Source of the DNA: Butyrivibrio sp. NC2007
GTDB lineage: Bacteria > Bacillota > Clostridia > Lachnospirales > Lachnospiraceae
DNA length: 64,000 bases
Reading direction: 5' to 3'
Assembly (NCBI RefSeq): GCF_000421405.1
Contig: NZ_ATWY01000002.1
Span: 1 to 64,000 of the forward strand
Made by a program: the position numbers and the translations under genes
Shown: piece by piece, positions 8,010 through 17,975 of the stretch
Position numbering within the stretch: the stretch's first letter is position 1
Layout: every line of letters starts with the position of its first letter
The notes under the pieces: model-generated
Database searches by the model: none
Told to the model about the DNA's origin: nothing
What the model saw: the letters and a program-made list of their open reading frames with translations, nothing else

Positions 8010-8651
8010 ATGGGAAAATCAGTTGCAGTACTTGGACTTGGAAAATACGGAAAAAGCCTTGCAGAAAATCTTTATATGATGGGCGCCGATGTGCTTGCCG
8101 TTGATAAAGATAAAGAGCTTATCAATGAATTTGCAGGAAAATGCACTTCCGCAGTGTGTGCAAACCTTGAGAACGAAGACGAGGTGGAAGCCCTGGGCCT
8201 TAAGAACATGGATATAGTTGTCTGTGCCACAGGTAACCTTGCTGCTGCCATTATGAGCGTTGCAGTTGCAAAAGAAAAAGGCGTTCCCCTTATAGTTGCA
8301 AAAACCTCCTCAGACAGGATGTCATCTATTCTACTTAAGATCGGTGTAGATAAGATTCTTGATCCCGAGGGAGAAGGTGGTATGCGCTCTGCTCGTATCC
8401 TGCTTTCAAAGTCCTTTAAGGATTTCCTTGAAATCGACAGCAACATGTATATTGTTGAGATGTATGTAAAAGATGAGTGGGTTGGCAAAAACCTGATTGA
8501 ACTGGGACTTCGCCAAAAGCACAGGATGAATGTCATTGCTGTTCGCAAAAAGGACCAGAAATGGGGCTTCAGCTCACCCGACGAACCACTTGAAAGAGAT
8601 ATGGTTCTCCTTATCGCCATGGAGAAAAAGGATGTAAATAAGTGGCACTGA
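8010..8651 (+). CDS. TrkA/KtrA family potassium uptake regulatory subunit
   Basis: A 213-residue cytoplasmic RCK protein. The RCK_N Rossmann motif is GLGKYGKSLA at residues about 7-16, followed by an acidic residue in AVDKDKE. An RCK_C domain occupies the last 80 residues. It gates the membrane subunit in response to nucleotides; c-di-AMP binding in RCK_C is known for the family but cannot be shown here. AGGAGG precedes the ATG. Confidence 0.92.
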   Translation: MGKSVAVLGLGKYGKSLAENLYMMGADVLAVDKDKELINEFAGKCTSAVCANLENEDEVEALGLKNMDIVVCATGNLAAAIMSVAVAKEKGVPLIVAKTSSDRMSSILLKIGVDKILDPEGEGGMRSARILLSKSFKDFLEIDSNMYIVEMYVKDEWVGKNLIELGLRQKHRMNVIAVRKKDQKWGFSSPDEPLERDMVLLIAMEKKDVNKWH

Positions 8652-8674
8652 TCATATCAGTTGCCACTTTTTTC
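8640..8674 (+). terminator. intrinsic terminator after trkA
   Basis: Hairpin AAGTGGCACTGA / TCAGTTGCCACTT followed by a T tract. The stem begins in the last codons of trkA. Confidence 0.8.
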
Positions 8675-9112
8675 TTACTCTTCATCCCTGATCTTATCAA
8701 GTGCATCGCCTATAATCTTATCGTCATGTAAAAAAACAAGCCTTGTTCCCACCCAGGTACCGGCATAGATAATGACATAGATCACGGAAGTTAAGATAAA
8801 TCCGAAGGTTCCGCGATACCAGTAAAAGAGATATCCAAATCCCATAATAAGCGCATATAGCAAGATGAAATGCGCTATGAGCTTAATATAGTATTTAACC
8901 GGTGCCCCATCTTTATCATCACCTGCATCAGACAAAAGAAATACTGTTACCAGGCTGCAAAAGAAGCTCGCAAGCACGATAGATCCCGGAATGTACCATG
9001 GAAATCCCGTATCTGTACCTCTGAAGGCCAAAAGCCCCAGAACACTTATATAACACAGGACCATGAAGCTGACCATCATTGTCTGTTCAAAAATAAGCTT
9101 TAGTTTATTCAT
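8675..9112 (-). CDS. DUF3021 family membrane protein
   Basis: A 145-residue protein with four predicted membrane helices, matching the DUF3021 family. These proteins are usually encoded beside a LytTR regulator, as here (2-bp gap), and are thought to modulate it at the membrane; the mechanism is not established. It is the last gene of the ATPase-permease-LytTR-DUF3021 operon. Confidence 0.8.
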   Translation of the reverse strand: MNKLKLIFEQTMMVSFMVLCYISVLGLLAFRGTDTGFPWYIPGSIVLASFFCSLVTVFLLSDAGDDKDGAPVKYYIKLIAHFILLYALIMGFGYLFYWYRGTFGFILTSVIYVIIYAGTWVGTRLVFLHDDKIIGDALDKIRDEE

Positions 9113-9114
9113 AC

Positions 9115-9549
9115 TTATAACCCCAATTTCTTCTTAAGTTCTTTTACATAACTCCTTGAGATGACCACCACTTCTCCGTTAAGAAGCTCGGCACGCATCC
9201 TGGCGTTGCTCTCCGTCTTAACGCTTCTTATCTTACGGAGATTGCAGATCATTGACTTGGAGCACCGAAAGAACCTGAAGTCAAGATTCTGCTCGATCTC
9301 ATAGAGTCTGCACCTCATATCAAGGCACGCATCCTTGGTATAAGCAAAACACTTGTCATCAACGCTTTCAAAATAATAGATCTGGGATAATCTGCAAGGA
9401 ACTTTCTCACCATCCCGGTAGCCTACTAATATCTGTTCCCCGTTTTCCAAAAGTCCTATTGCAGTGTCGATGGAAGATGTGCGCTCGTATGCATTTATTA
9501 CTGCACCTTCGCTCTCCTCCTGCGAAATCTTATTGAATGTTACCCTCAA
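9115..9549 (-). CDS. LytTR DNA-binding domain regulator
   Basis: A 144-residue protein whose C-terminal about 100 residues form a LytTR domain (IYYFESVDDKCFAYT, FFRCSKSMICNLRKI, ISRSYVKELKKKLG). There is no receiver domain, so it is likely controlled by the DUF3021 partner or by abundance. The start is TTG at 9549, supported by AAGGGGAA eight bases upstream. It probably regulates its own ABC operon. Confidence 0.87.
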   Translation of the reverse strand: MRVTFNKISQEESEGAVINAYERTSSIDTAIGLLENGEQILVGYRDGEKVPCRLSQIYYFESVDDKCFAYTKDACLDMRCRLYEIEQNLDFRFFRCSKSMICNLRKIRSVKTESNARMRAELLNGEVVVISRSYVKELKKKLGL

Positions 9550-9561
9550 AACTTTTCCCCT

Positions 9562-10482
9562 TTACTTTCTGCCAAAAATAGCAGGATATACCACTCTCAA
9601 AACCCCAATAAATATGACTGTACTAATTATCACGTAAATCCAGGTCAGATTCAATGTCCAAATTTCACCACCTACTACAGTGTTATATGAAAAAATATCA
9701 ATCATAGCTTTCATGAAAGCGCCATTATCAAGTCCGCCGATGCACTCGTCCATGTGACGAAGGATCCCACCTGTGAGGTAGTTTCTGATAAGTACTGTGA
9801 TTCCTGTTGCAGGAACAAGATTGCATACATTCTGAATTCCCTTGTTAAACTGTGAAAGAGGCATGTAAGCTCCGATCACAAAACCTGATACTGCTGATAA
9901 GATTCCCATGAAAGCACCGCAGGTACCCATGCTCTTAAAGAACATCATAACTACCATGAATACAGATGTTGATGATACTGTTCCAAGGAAAACTGCGCCA
10001 ACAAGCTTAGCAATATCAAGTGCTGTCAGATACATATCTCCGCTCATGCTAAGGATTCCGATTCCAACTGCCAGAACTACCATTGCCTGCATGAAAGCTG
10101 AAATAACTGCTGCGCAGAAGTAAGAAAGAATAATCACAAATCTCTTAACAGGTGTTGAAAGCATATCCAGATCAACTCTGTCCTCTCTGTCCCTGACTAT
10201 GATCTCAAGTGCATTGTAAGGAATGGTTATAAGAGCTGAGCTGATGATACCTGTAAGAAGAAGTCCGTTAACAAACTGCTCCATGTCTTTTGCTGCTACC
10301 AGGTTCTCAAGCCCTGTTGCTGCATCCTTAAGGGATGACAGAAGGCTGTTCTTTAAGAAAAGAATGTAAAGAAGAAGTATGATCATTGGTGTGAGCATTG
10401 AGAAAAACAGTGTTCCTTTATCTGTAAAGAATACCAGCATATTTCTTTTTGTAAGTCCTAAGAATCCTCTAAGTTTAGCCAT
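9562..10482 (-). CDS. ABC-2 type transporter permease
   Basis: A 306-residue membrane protein with an N-terminal segment, a large extracytoplasmic loop and five further membrane helices, typical of ABC-2 permeases of the antibiotic or lipid exporter type. It overlaps the ATPase gene by 8 bp and forms the exporter with it. The substrate is unknown; LytTR-linked ABC-2 systems often export peptides or confer resistance. Confidence 0.88.
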   Translation of the reverse strand: MAKLRGFLGLTKRNMLVFFTDKGTLFFSMLTPMIILLLYILFLKNSLLSSLKDAATGLENLVAAKDMEQFVNGLLLTGIISSALITIPYNALEIIVRDREDRVDLDMLSTPVKRFVIILSYFCAAVISAFMQAMVVLAVGIGILSMSGDMYLTALDIAKLVGAVFLGTVSSTSVFMVVMMFFKSMGTCGAFMGILSAVSGFVIGAYMPLSQFNKGIQNVCNLVPATGITVLIRNYLTGGILRHMDECIGGLDNGAFMKAMIDIFSYNTVVGGEIWTLNLTWIYVIISTVIFIGVLRVVYPAIFGRK

Positions 10483-11395
10483 TTACGTTCACCATTTCCT
10501 TTCCTGTAAGTGTTAAGAATACGTCGTCCATTGTGCCTTTTATAATTTCAAAATCCTTGATAATTCCTTTGTTCTTCCAGATAAATTCTGTAATACCTTC
10601 GTTCATGGAGATGTTGTAGTGATCAACTTCATATCTGAACTTTGAGCTTCCTGCATGCTGTATCAGCTTGCTGCTCTCTTCACTCTCATCGGTGTACCAT
10701 ATAAGCTTTTTGCTTGTGTATCTGCTCTTAAGCTCTGCCGGTGTTCCCTCTGCAATTATGTTCCCCTTGTCCATGATCACCACGTTTTCTGCTTCCGCTG
10801 TCTCCTCCATGTAATGTGTTGTGAGGAAGATTGTGAGGTTATCATGTTTTCTCAGGTAATTGATGTAGTCCCAGACCATCTTTCTTGACATCGGATCCAG
10901 TCCGGTAGTGGGCTCATCCAGGAACAGAATGCTCGGTTTGTGTAAAAGAGCTCTCGCAATATCTATTCGTCTCTTCTGACCACCTGAGAGCTTCTCGTAT
11001 TTCCTGTTCCAGATATCTCCAAGATTGAACTCTTCCCAAAGACCTTCAAGCCTTTTCATGATCTCTTTCTTGTCGTATCCGTAATATGCTCCTCTGGTCA
11101 TGAGATTCTGTTTAACTGTAAGCTTTCCGTCCAGTACTGAGTTCTGAAATACGATTCCGATCTCTTTCCTTATATTGTCATCATCCTTTCCAAGTTCATG
11201 TCCCATCACGTATGCGTTTCCGCTTGTCTTTGGAAGGATGGTGCTCAGCATATTTATTGTTGTTGACTTTCCAGCTCCGTTCTCTCCAAGGAATGCGAAG
11301 AGCTCGCCCTGATTAACTGAGAAGGATATATTATTTACTGCTGTGAAGTCACCATATTTCTTTTGGAGGTTATTTACTTCGATTGCCTTTTTCAT
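10475..11395 (-). CDS. ABC transporter ATP-binding protein
   Basis: About 306 residues with Walker A GENGAGKST, signature LSGGQKRR, Walker B ILFLDEPTTGLDP and a C-terminal extension typical of drug/daunorubicin-type exporters. ATG 11395 with AAGGGGAACGA is the start; the frame extends to 11497 but that part lies in the upstream terminator. It is the first gene of the four-gene operon. Confidence 0.92.
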   Translation of the reverse strand: MKKAIEVNNLQKKYGDFTAVNNISFSVNQGELFAFLGENGAGKSTTINMLSTILPKTSGNAYVMGHELGKDDDNIRKEIGIVFQNSVLDGKLTVKQNLMTRGAYYGYDKKEIMKRLEGLWEEFNLGDIWNRKYEKLSGGQKRRIDIARALLHKPSILFLDEPTTGLDPMSRKMVWDYINYLRKHDNLTIFLTTHYMEETAEAENVVIMDKGNIIAEGTPAELKSRYTSKKLIWYTDESEESSKLIQHAGSSKFRYEVDHYNISMNEGITEFIWKNKGIIKDFEIIKGTMDDVFLTLTGKEMVNVNG

Positions 11396-11466
11396 TTCGT
11401 TCCCCTTTTCTTTATTTGTTGTTTCCTTGCTTCTGAACTGATAATACATGATCTTTCGCACAAAAA

Positions 11467-11493
11467 AAGCGCAACTGCGGTGAGTTGCACTTT
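11467..11493 (-). terminator. intrinsic terminator after the GH78 gene
   Basis: On the minus strand AAAAGTGCAACT, a CACCGC loop, then AGTTGCGCTTTTTTT. It ends the glycoside operon just before the ABC operon. Confidence 0.8.
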
Positions 11494-11514
11494 TCATTCG
11501 GTGAAATGCAAAAG

Positions 11515-14064
11515 CTATTCAATTTTTATATCAGCCGTAGTGTTTGGTGGAACGACTATGTCATATTTGTACTTGCCATCTTCCTGAAGGCTCCATGCGC
11601 ATGACACAGTTCCGTATATGCTGTCATAGCTAAAGGATGCTCGTGTGAAATGTCCTCCGGGCCTTGGTGCAATGACAAAATGATTTTCTCCATCCACCTT
11701 AACGCCGCACATCTCAGAGAATATCCATTCGCAGACTGCTCCCTTTGAATAGTGATTAAGAGATGCTATTCCGCCGCCAAGTCCATTGTCAGATGTGGGT
11801 CCGTTCCAGTCTTCCCAGATAGTGGTTGCTCCGATCTTCGGCATATAGAGCCATCCCGGTTTTTCTTCATTTTCCAGAAGCTTATATGCGAAGCTTAAAT
11901 CAATCTGCTGAAGAACATACAGAATAAGGGGCGTTGATAAAAAGCCTGTTCCGACTCTCCAGCCGTATTCATCAAGGGCCTTTATTAGTCTTCTCTTAGC
12001 ATACCCTTTCTGGGTCTCATTCAAAAGATCAAAGTACAGCGGGCGAACAAGGCGAGCCTGTCTGTTTGTATCAAGAGAGAACTCACTGTTTTCAATCAGC
12101 TCCTGATAAGCTCTCTTGCAGCCTTCAGAATACTCCTGATACTCCTTTGCATCCTGCTCTTTTCCAAGAGCCTTTGCAATCTCACTCATAAGCCCTAAAA
12201 CATAACTTGTGTATGCTGTTGCTTCTTCAGGTTTGGATTTTGAAAAGTCTTTAAAAGACGATTTGTGAACATCGGAAGGCTCTGCCCATTCGCCGTAATG
12301 TTGTCCTACATTGTAGAGATATTTACTGTTTTCCTTTGATATCTTGACTTTCTCAGACATAAGAGCTGAGCGCTTACCAAGGCGTCCGATAGCGAATGAT
12401 GCGTACTTTTTCATGTTGTCATAGTACTTTTCAATAAAAGAAATATCGCCGTATTTCTTCCACAGTCTGTAGGGGATCATGACACCCGCATCAGCCCAGC
12501 CTACAGAACCGTCCATGGATTTCATGTAAAAGTCCGTTCCGCCCTCAGGTGCTATCTGTGTAAAAGCGCCGTTCTTACGCTGAAGGTCACAAAGATCTTT
12601 TTCATACTTATCAGCAAAAGGTGCATAGTTCACCATATAGCTTGCTGTATTTACAAATATCTGAGCATCTCCGGACCAGCCATGACGCTCTCTTGTAGGG
12701 CAGTCTGTAGGAAGATCGGCAGAGTTGTTCTTAAGAGACCAAAGAGTATTCTCAACGAACTTATTAAGAAGTTCATTTGAACTGTCAAAAGAGAATGTGG
12801 TCTCAAAATCGGAATAAACAGCAATAGCTGTAATATCCTCCGGACGTATCTCCACATCACCTTCAACAAGGATATATTGGAATCCGAAAATTGCAAATCT
12901 GGTCTTGTAATAGTTATCTCCATCTTTACAGAAATACTCAATCTGCTGAAGCGGAGTCACAAAGTCCTTCTTTACACACTGGATATTAGCCTGGGTAAAC
13001 TCTCCGTTCTCATCGAGCTTTTCTCCAAATCTCATAAAGATTCTCTGGCCAGCTTTTGCGTTCACTTTAAACTCGATATATCCGGCAATATTTTGTCCGA
13101 AGTCAAAGACCTTTTTGCCCCCGGGAGTAATGATGAGTTTTGGGTTTGTAAATCTTTCATGCTCAGTAAGAGCAAAGTTGTCTGAAGCGGTTGGAATCAC
13201 ATTATGCTTTGCAGCCTTTGCTTTTTTCCACACCGCTTTCGAAAAGTCTTCTCTTGTGGCATCGAAAATCTCACCGTCTTTGTTGTCGGCAAATCTGATT
13301 GGGCCGTCATTTGTCCATTCAAATTTTTCATCAGAGCAGAGTCTCTTTTTGCTTCCATCAGAAAAATAGACCTCAATCTGTACAAGAAGTTTTGTCTCAT
13401 TGCCATAGAAGTTCTTTAGTCCCCAGGCTCCGACACTTCCTCTGTACCATCCATCAGCCAGCATAAAAAACAGATCATTGATGCCGGTCCTTATCATAGA
13501 GGTAATATCAACTGTCTGGTACTGAACTCTTTTTCTGTAATCTGTGTGTCCCGGTGCAAGGCAGAAGTTTCCGATCTTTTTACCATTTAACTGACCTTCA
13601 TACAGACCACAGGCAGACATATACGCTCTGGCCTTTTTTACCTCTTTTCCGGATTCCACATTAAAGCTCATTCTGAAGCAGTCTACAGGGTATCTCATCT
13701 TTCTTTTTACAAAATAATTACCTGTAATCCATGTAGCCTTCCAGTCGCTCTCATCAATAAGCCCAAGCTCAAAAGTAGCTTCTTCGCTTGGCTCTCCCTT
13801 ATTGCCTTCTTCATCCCAAAGCTCAACGCTCCAGTTTATTCTCTGTCTGCTCTTTAAGTCTTCTCCACCCCAGGGAATAAGATGCATCCTTGAGGAATCT
13901 GTCTTCTCTGAGTCCCATACAACATTTCCGTCATCATCTTTTGCTATGATCCTGTATGCTGTCTGCTCTTTGCCACCCTCGCAGACCCAGCTAAGTCTTG
14001 GTCTTGTGTAATCTATTCCGATAGGATTGGTTAAGTACTCTGTTTTTAGTCTGATTGCTTTCAT
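11515..14064 (-). CDS. family 78 glycoside hydrolase (alpha-L-rhamnosidase)
   Basis: An 849-residue alpha-L-rhamnosidase. N-terminal beta-sandwich modules are followed by an (alpha/alpha)6 catalytic barrel. The family motif DCPTRERHGWSGDAQ lies near residue 455 and TIWEDWNGPTSDNG near 748, covering the general acid region and the substrate-binding acids. There is no signal peptide, so it acts in the cytoplasm on imported rhamnosides. AAGGTAAGCT precedes the ATG. It is the third gene of the transporter-GH3-GH78 operon. Confidence 0.92.
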   Translation of the reverse strand: MKAIRLKTEYLTNPIGIDYTRPRLSWVCEGGKEQTAYRIIAKDDDGNVVWDSEKTDSSRMHLIPWGGEDLKSRQRINWSVELWDEEGNKGEPSEEATFELGLIDESDWKATWITGNYFVKRKMRYPVDCFRMSFNVESGKEVKKARAYMSACGLYEGQLNGKKIGNFCLAPGHTDYRKRVQYQTVDITSMIRTGINDLFFMLADGWYRGSVGAWGLKNFYGNETKLLVQIEVYFSDGSKKRLCSDEKFEWTNDGPIRFADNKDGEIFDATREDFSKAVWKKAKAAKHNVIPTASDNFALTEHERFTNPKLIITPGGKKVFDFGQNIAGYIEFKVNAKAGQRIFMRFGEKLDENGEFTQANIQCVKKDFVTPLQQIEYFCKDGDNYYKTRFAIFGFQYILVEGDVEIRPEDITAIAVYSDFETTFSFDSSNELLNKFVENTLWSLKNNSADLPTDCPTRERHGWSGDAQIFVNTASYMVNYAPFADKYEKDLCDLQRKNGAFTQIAPEGGTDFYMKSMDGSVGWADAGVMIPYRLWKKYGDISFIEKYYDNMKKYASFAIGRLGKRSALMSEKVKISKENSKYLYNVGQHYGEWAEPSDVHKSSFKDFSKSKPEEATAYTSYVLGLMSEIAKALGKEQDAKEYQEYSEGCKRAYQELIENSEFSLDTNRQARLVRPLYFDLLNETQKGYAKRRLIKALDEYGWRVGTGFLSTPLILYVLQQIDLSFAYKLLENEEKPGWLYMPKIGATTIWEDWNGPTSDNGLGGGIASLNHYSKGAVCEWIFSEMCGVKVDGENHFVIAPRPGGHFTRASFSYDSIYGTVSCAWSLQEDGKYKYDIVVPPNTTADIKIE

Positions 14065-14073
14065 AGCTTACCT

Positions 14074-16509
14074 TCACTCTGCACTATAGAATTCATCGAT
14101 AGTTCTTATCAGTCTGCTTGCGTTAATTTCAAGCTGTTTTCTTGAAAGTGTGCCATCCTTAAGTGCTGTAAGAACTCTCTCATAGTCTTTCTTTGTTCCC
14201 GGCATAAACAGCTCTCCGCCGGCCTTAGCTACTTCATTAGAAAGAGCGTTGCGATAAACAGACTTTTTACTTGTCATAACCTCCATTACCCAGTCTGTCA
14301 TCACTATTCCCTTAAATCCGAATTCAGCTCTGAGGACATCCTCTATAAGTCCTCTGTGCTCGGAAGTATGTGTGCCATTGAGCAGGTTGTAGCTGGTCAT
14401 GACTGCCTTGGGCTGAGATTTCCTGACGCAGATATCAAAGCCCCTGAGGTATATCTCTCTCATTGCTCTTTCGCTCACCTGAGAGTTATTGCAGTAGCGA
14501 TTAGTCTCTGCATTATTGGCAGCGTAGTGTTTTATTGTAGTACCGCATCCCTTGTGCTTTTGCACGCCTCTGGTTATGGCTGCTGCCACTTCACCTGATA
14601 CAAGCGGATCTTCCGAATAGTATTCAAAGTTTCTTCCGCAAAGGATGCTTCTGTGGATGTTAAGAGCAGGTGCAAGCCAGAGATGTACTCCAAACCTCTC
14701 CATCTCCTCTCCGACAATATCTCCAAGTGCCTCTGCCAGTTCTGTATTAAAGCTCTGAGCGATAGCTGTACCGATAGGGATCATGGTTGCCGAATGCTCT
14801 TTAATAACGGCATTCTTTGGAACTTTCTTTCCGCCCACGATCAGCTTAGCTATAAAAGCTGTTACCGGCCCCATCATCTCAAGCATGCTCTCAGGCATCA
14901 TACCGTTATTTCCGGCAGAATACTGATTTCCGCCATCTTCGTAATACTTAAGTGAAATCCTGATCCCCGCAGGGCCATCGGCCATGATAAGAGGCTTTAT
15001 TCCTTTACTCACAAGTTGTGATGTTGTTTCACCCGCAGCTCCTGCAAGATGTGTCGCAGCATTGCCGATAATACTGAGTCCTTTTGCATTCGGATCAAAG
15101 TTTCCAATCTGCATGTAAGAAAGCTCTTCATCCGTCAGGTTCTTTATCCTTGGGTCTACAGGTGCCTCGTTGTCAAAAGAGACTTCTCTTTTCTCAAAGT
15201 CATCGGCAGTAAGTGTGATGGCTGTGATACCTTCAGGAATTGATTCCGGCTTAAAATGCTCAGACTTTATGTCTGTAAAGTCAGGCTTTCCAAGACAATT
15301 CCTGGTCTTTAGAGTTGTAACCGTTTCTTCCAAAGTAGCAACTGCAGCAATTTTTGTATCCACTGAGCTGTTGCCTACCCTGATCACATATCTGCCCTTC
15401 TCAAGAACATAGCTTTCAGATTCCTCATCATAGGAAGCAAAATCAGAAAGCCTGAATGATATCTCAAGCTTACATTCTGATCCGCTATCAAGAAGCGAAG
15501 TCTTAGCATAGCCTACTAGCTGCTGATATGGCTGATCAAGCTTATCCTCAGGGACTGAGAGATAAAGCTGCACAACCTCTTTTCCGGCGCAGCTTCCTGT
15601 ATTCTTGACAAGCACCTCACATGTAAAGGTATCCTTCTTAGCCTTTACGCCCAATACCTTAGTCTCAAATGTTGTATAAGACAGCCCAAATCCAAACGGG
15701 AACAGAGATGTCTTTTTAAAGGTATCAAAGTAGCGATAGCCCACATAAATACCCTCTTTGTAGCGATTATCATTCCAGTCGCCAAAGGTTCCCTCCGCCG
15801 AATACTCTTTAAATTCCGCCCAGGTTGTTGTGAGCTTACCTGAAGGATTCTGTTTTCCAAGAAGGATATCCGCAAGTATAGCTCCGCAGTCAGTTCCAAG
15901 CTGGGATAAAAGGAGGATGTCTTTTACCTCCATTACAGGTGAAAGATCTACTACACCTCCGACATTTAAAACAAGTATGAACCTGTCATACATTTTATTC
16001 AGAAGAAGGATGTCACGGATCTCAGACTTTGACAGCTTTACATCGCCTTCTAAAACCTCTCTGTCGCTTCCCTCTCCGGAATTTCTGCTGACAACATATA
16101 CGGCTGTATCGCATACCTTTGTGATCTCAAGATTGTGGTCAGGCTCCTTCATGGTCTTACCCATGGAATACATGATCGCATTCTCATGCTTTGCCTTTGC
16201 CTGCGCCTTAAGTTCCTTAAAGAACTGCTTTTTTGCCTGCTTTCTTACCTCATCATAGGCATCAAGCCAGCTCTTTGAAGCGATAATGAATCCTGCCCGT
16301 TCAAGTCCCTGCTCTATTGTGAAAGTCTCTTTTGAATTAACCTCTCCCGAACCTGTACCGCCCTTTATGGTGTAGCGAAGTCCGGCGCCGTAAGCTGCAA
16401 TCTTACCTGATTTTTCTAAAGGAAACTGTCCGCTCTTTTTAAGAAGAACTGTGCACTCCGCTGCATTACTGAGTACAAATGATAATCTGCCTTCGCCTTT
16501 TCTTTCCAT
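14074..16509 (-). CDS. family 3 glycoside hydrolase with reversed domain order (beta-glucosidase-like)
   Basis: An 811-residue GH3 enzyme in which the usually C-terminal alpha/beta sandwich and Fn3-like domains come first (about 1-430) and the TIM-barrel comes last (about 450-800). The barrel shows PALNIHRSILCGRNFEYYSEDP and the nucleophile Asp in GIVMTDWVME (near residue 739). Reversed GH3 order is known in some ruminal Firmicutes beta-glucosidases. There is no signal peptide, so it is intracellular. AGGAGATAACT precedes the ATG. Confidence 0.9.
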   Translation of the reverse strand: MERKGEGRLSFVLSNAAECTVLLKKSGQFPLEKSGKIAAYGAGLRYTIKGGTGSGEVNSKETFTIEQGLERAGFIIASKSWLDAYDEVRKQAKKQFFKELKAQAKAKHENAIMYSMGKTMKEPDHNLEITKVCDTAVYVVSRNSGEGSDREVLEGDVKLSKSEIRDILLLNKMYDRFILVLNVGGVVDLSPVMEVKDILLLSQLGTDCGAILADILLGKQNPSGKLTTTWAEFKEYSAEGTFGDWNDNRYKEGIYVGYRYFDTFKKTSLFPFGFGLSYTTFETKVLGVKAKKDTFTCEVLVKNTGSCAGKEVVQLYLSVPEDKLDQPYQQLVGYAKTSLLDSGSECKLEISFRLSDFASYDEESESYVLEKGRYVIRVGNSSVDTKIAAVATLEETVTTLKTRNCLGKPDFTDIKSEHFKPESIPEGITAITLTADDFEKREVSFDNEAPVDPRIKNLTDEELSYMQIGNFDPNAKGLSIIGNAATHLAGAAGETTSQLVSKGIKPLIMADGPAGIRISLKYYEDGGNQYSAGNNGMMPESMLEMMGPVTAFIAKLIVGGKKVPKNAVIKEHSATMIPIGTAIAQSFNTELAEALGDIVGEEMERFGVHLWLAPALNIHRSILCGRNFEYYSEDPLVSGEVAAAITRGVQKHKGCGTTIKHYAANNAETNRYCNNSQVSERAMREIYLRGFDICVRKSQPKAVMTSYNLLNGTHTSEHRGLIEDVLRAEFGFKGIVMTDWVMEVMTSKKSVYRNALSNEVAKAGGELFMPGTKKDYERVLTALKDGTLSRKQLEINASRLIRTIDEFYSAE

Positions 16510-16519
16510 AGTTATCTCC

Positions 16520-17911
16520 TTACTTTCTTGCAGCTATCTCTTTCTGAATTTCGGGAAGTCTTTTTTCCAGATCAAATCGCATAGCAAAAGCAAACAATAC
16601 GATGAACAGAATAAGAGGAATATAGATGCTGAATGTATATATAGCCTGAATAACAGCAGGTGAAACAGTTGTTGCAAGCCCGTCGTAAGCTGCAAGGCCA
16701 AGGCACCATCCAATTATTGAAGCGCCGATACCCGATCCAACCTTATTACCAAAGCTGCATGCGCTCTGGGCTGTAGCAACCATTCTTCTGCCATACTTAT
16801 ATTCATTATAATCAATAGCCATGGCAGACATAACCCCCATGAGGCACATCATTGGAATGTTTGCGAAAGTGCCAAAACATGAAAGAGTGGTGTTATAAAT
16901 AAAATGAGTAGGGTTAAAGAGTCTTAAAGCTGTGCCGATTGCTCCGATCAGGAATGAAACTCTGAGTGTCTTTGTAACTCCGAGTTTTTTAGACATCGGA
17001 CCAACAGCTACAAAACCAAGGATAGTAGGTATCATGCCGATTGCGCCCTGAATAGCAACCAGGTTATCGTCACCGTATATCCACTTGCAGTAATATGTTC
17101 CTGACGCACCACTTATTCCATAAGAGATATTAGCGCAGAAATTCATGATCAGGATCATTACCCAGTACTTGTTTCCAAAAAGAGATTTGAGCGCTTCTCC
17201 AAAAGGTACCGGAATCTCATCATCATGTATATCTTCAGCCTGTACTCCCTCGCCGACTGCTGTTTCTTTTGCCTTCAGGTAACAAATGATAAGAGCAAGT
17301 GCAATAAACAGTCCGAAGACAGCGCCCATCTTGATCCATGCACTCTGATTACCGCCAAGAGCATTGGTGATAGGAATTACAGCTACTGCAATTATCATGC
17401 CCGATACATATCCGGAAGCTGCTCTCCATATTCCCATGGTTCCTCGCTCTTCCTGGCTGTTGGTTCTGACAACCAGTATAGATGAATACGGTATGCATAT
17501 GGCTGTATAAATAACTGCTGAGAGCAAAACATTTGTTATAAGCAGGTATCCAATCTGCATTGTCTCTCCCCAGCCTTTTGGAACCGTAAAGAGAGAAATG
17601 ATAACAAGAGCAGCAGGTATTGCCATCCTCAGTATCCATGGTCTGTACTTCTCTTTTCCGGGGGCTGTATGATCAACAATGTTCCCCATAAAAATATCTG
17701 TAAATGCATCGATCACCTTACAAATAAGAAGCATTGTTGCTATTGCACCGGCAGCAATTCCCACCTTATCTGTGTAAAAGTATGTGAGCTGACCAACAAG
17801 TCCGGAAATAATGTTCAGCGAAAACTGTCCCAAACTATCAGCAAAATAGTCACCGGTACGCATAACTTTCTGTACACCATATTTGTCCAACCCTAATGGT
17901 TTCTTTGACAT
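16520..17911 (-). CDS. GPH family sugar:cation symporter (MFS)
   Basis: A 463-residue protein with about 12 membrane segments. The N-terminal RTGDYFADSLGQFSLNI segment and the loop DIFMGNIVDHT are typical of glycoside-pentoside-hexuronide symporters. It probably imports the oligosaccharide or glycoside that the two downstream hydrolases cleave. GGAGG precedes the ATG. It is the first gene of the operon, divergent from the AraC regulator. Confidence 0.88.
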   Translation of the reverse strand: MSKKPLGLDKYGVQKVMRTGDYFADSLGQFSLNIISGLVGQLTYFYTDKVGIAAGAIATMLLICKVIDAFTDIFMGNIVDHTAPGKEKYRPWILRMAIPAALVIISLFTVPKGWGETMQIGYLLITNVLLSAVIYTAICIPYSSILVVRTNSQEERGTMGIWRAASGYVSGMIIAVAVIPITNALGGNQSAWIKMGAVFGLFIALALIICYLKAKETAVGEGVQAEDIHDDEIPVPFGEALKSLFGNKYWVMILIMNFCANISYGISGASGTYYCKWIYGDDNLVAIQGAIGMIPTILGFVAVGPMSKKLGVTKTLRVSFLIGAIGTALRLFNPTHFIYNTTLSCFGTFANIPMMCLMGVMSAMAIDYNEYKYGRRMVATAQSACSFGNKVGSGIGASIIGWCLGLAAYDGLATTVSPAVIQAIYTFSIYIPLILFIVLFAFAMRFDLEKRLPEIQKEIAARK

Positions 17912-17952
17912 AATTTTTTCCTCCGTTTTACATAAATAGCTCTTATGTTGAC

Positions 17953-17958
17953 ATTATA
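17953..17958 (-). promoter_or_regulatory. -10 element of the glycoside operon
   Basis: TATAAT on the minus strand, about 42 bp before the transporter start. The matching -35 position (17976-17981) is poor (AATAAT) and falls in the first direct repeat, as expected for an activator-dependent promoter. Confidence 0.5.
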
Positions 17959-17975
17959 AGATTGGAGATAATAGA

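Noticed and set aside
8072-8620. Long open frame opposite trkA
   Set aside because: It is antisense to a well-supported gene, lacks a ribosome site and shows no family resemblance.
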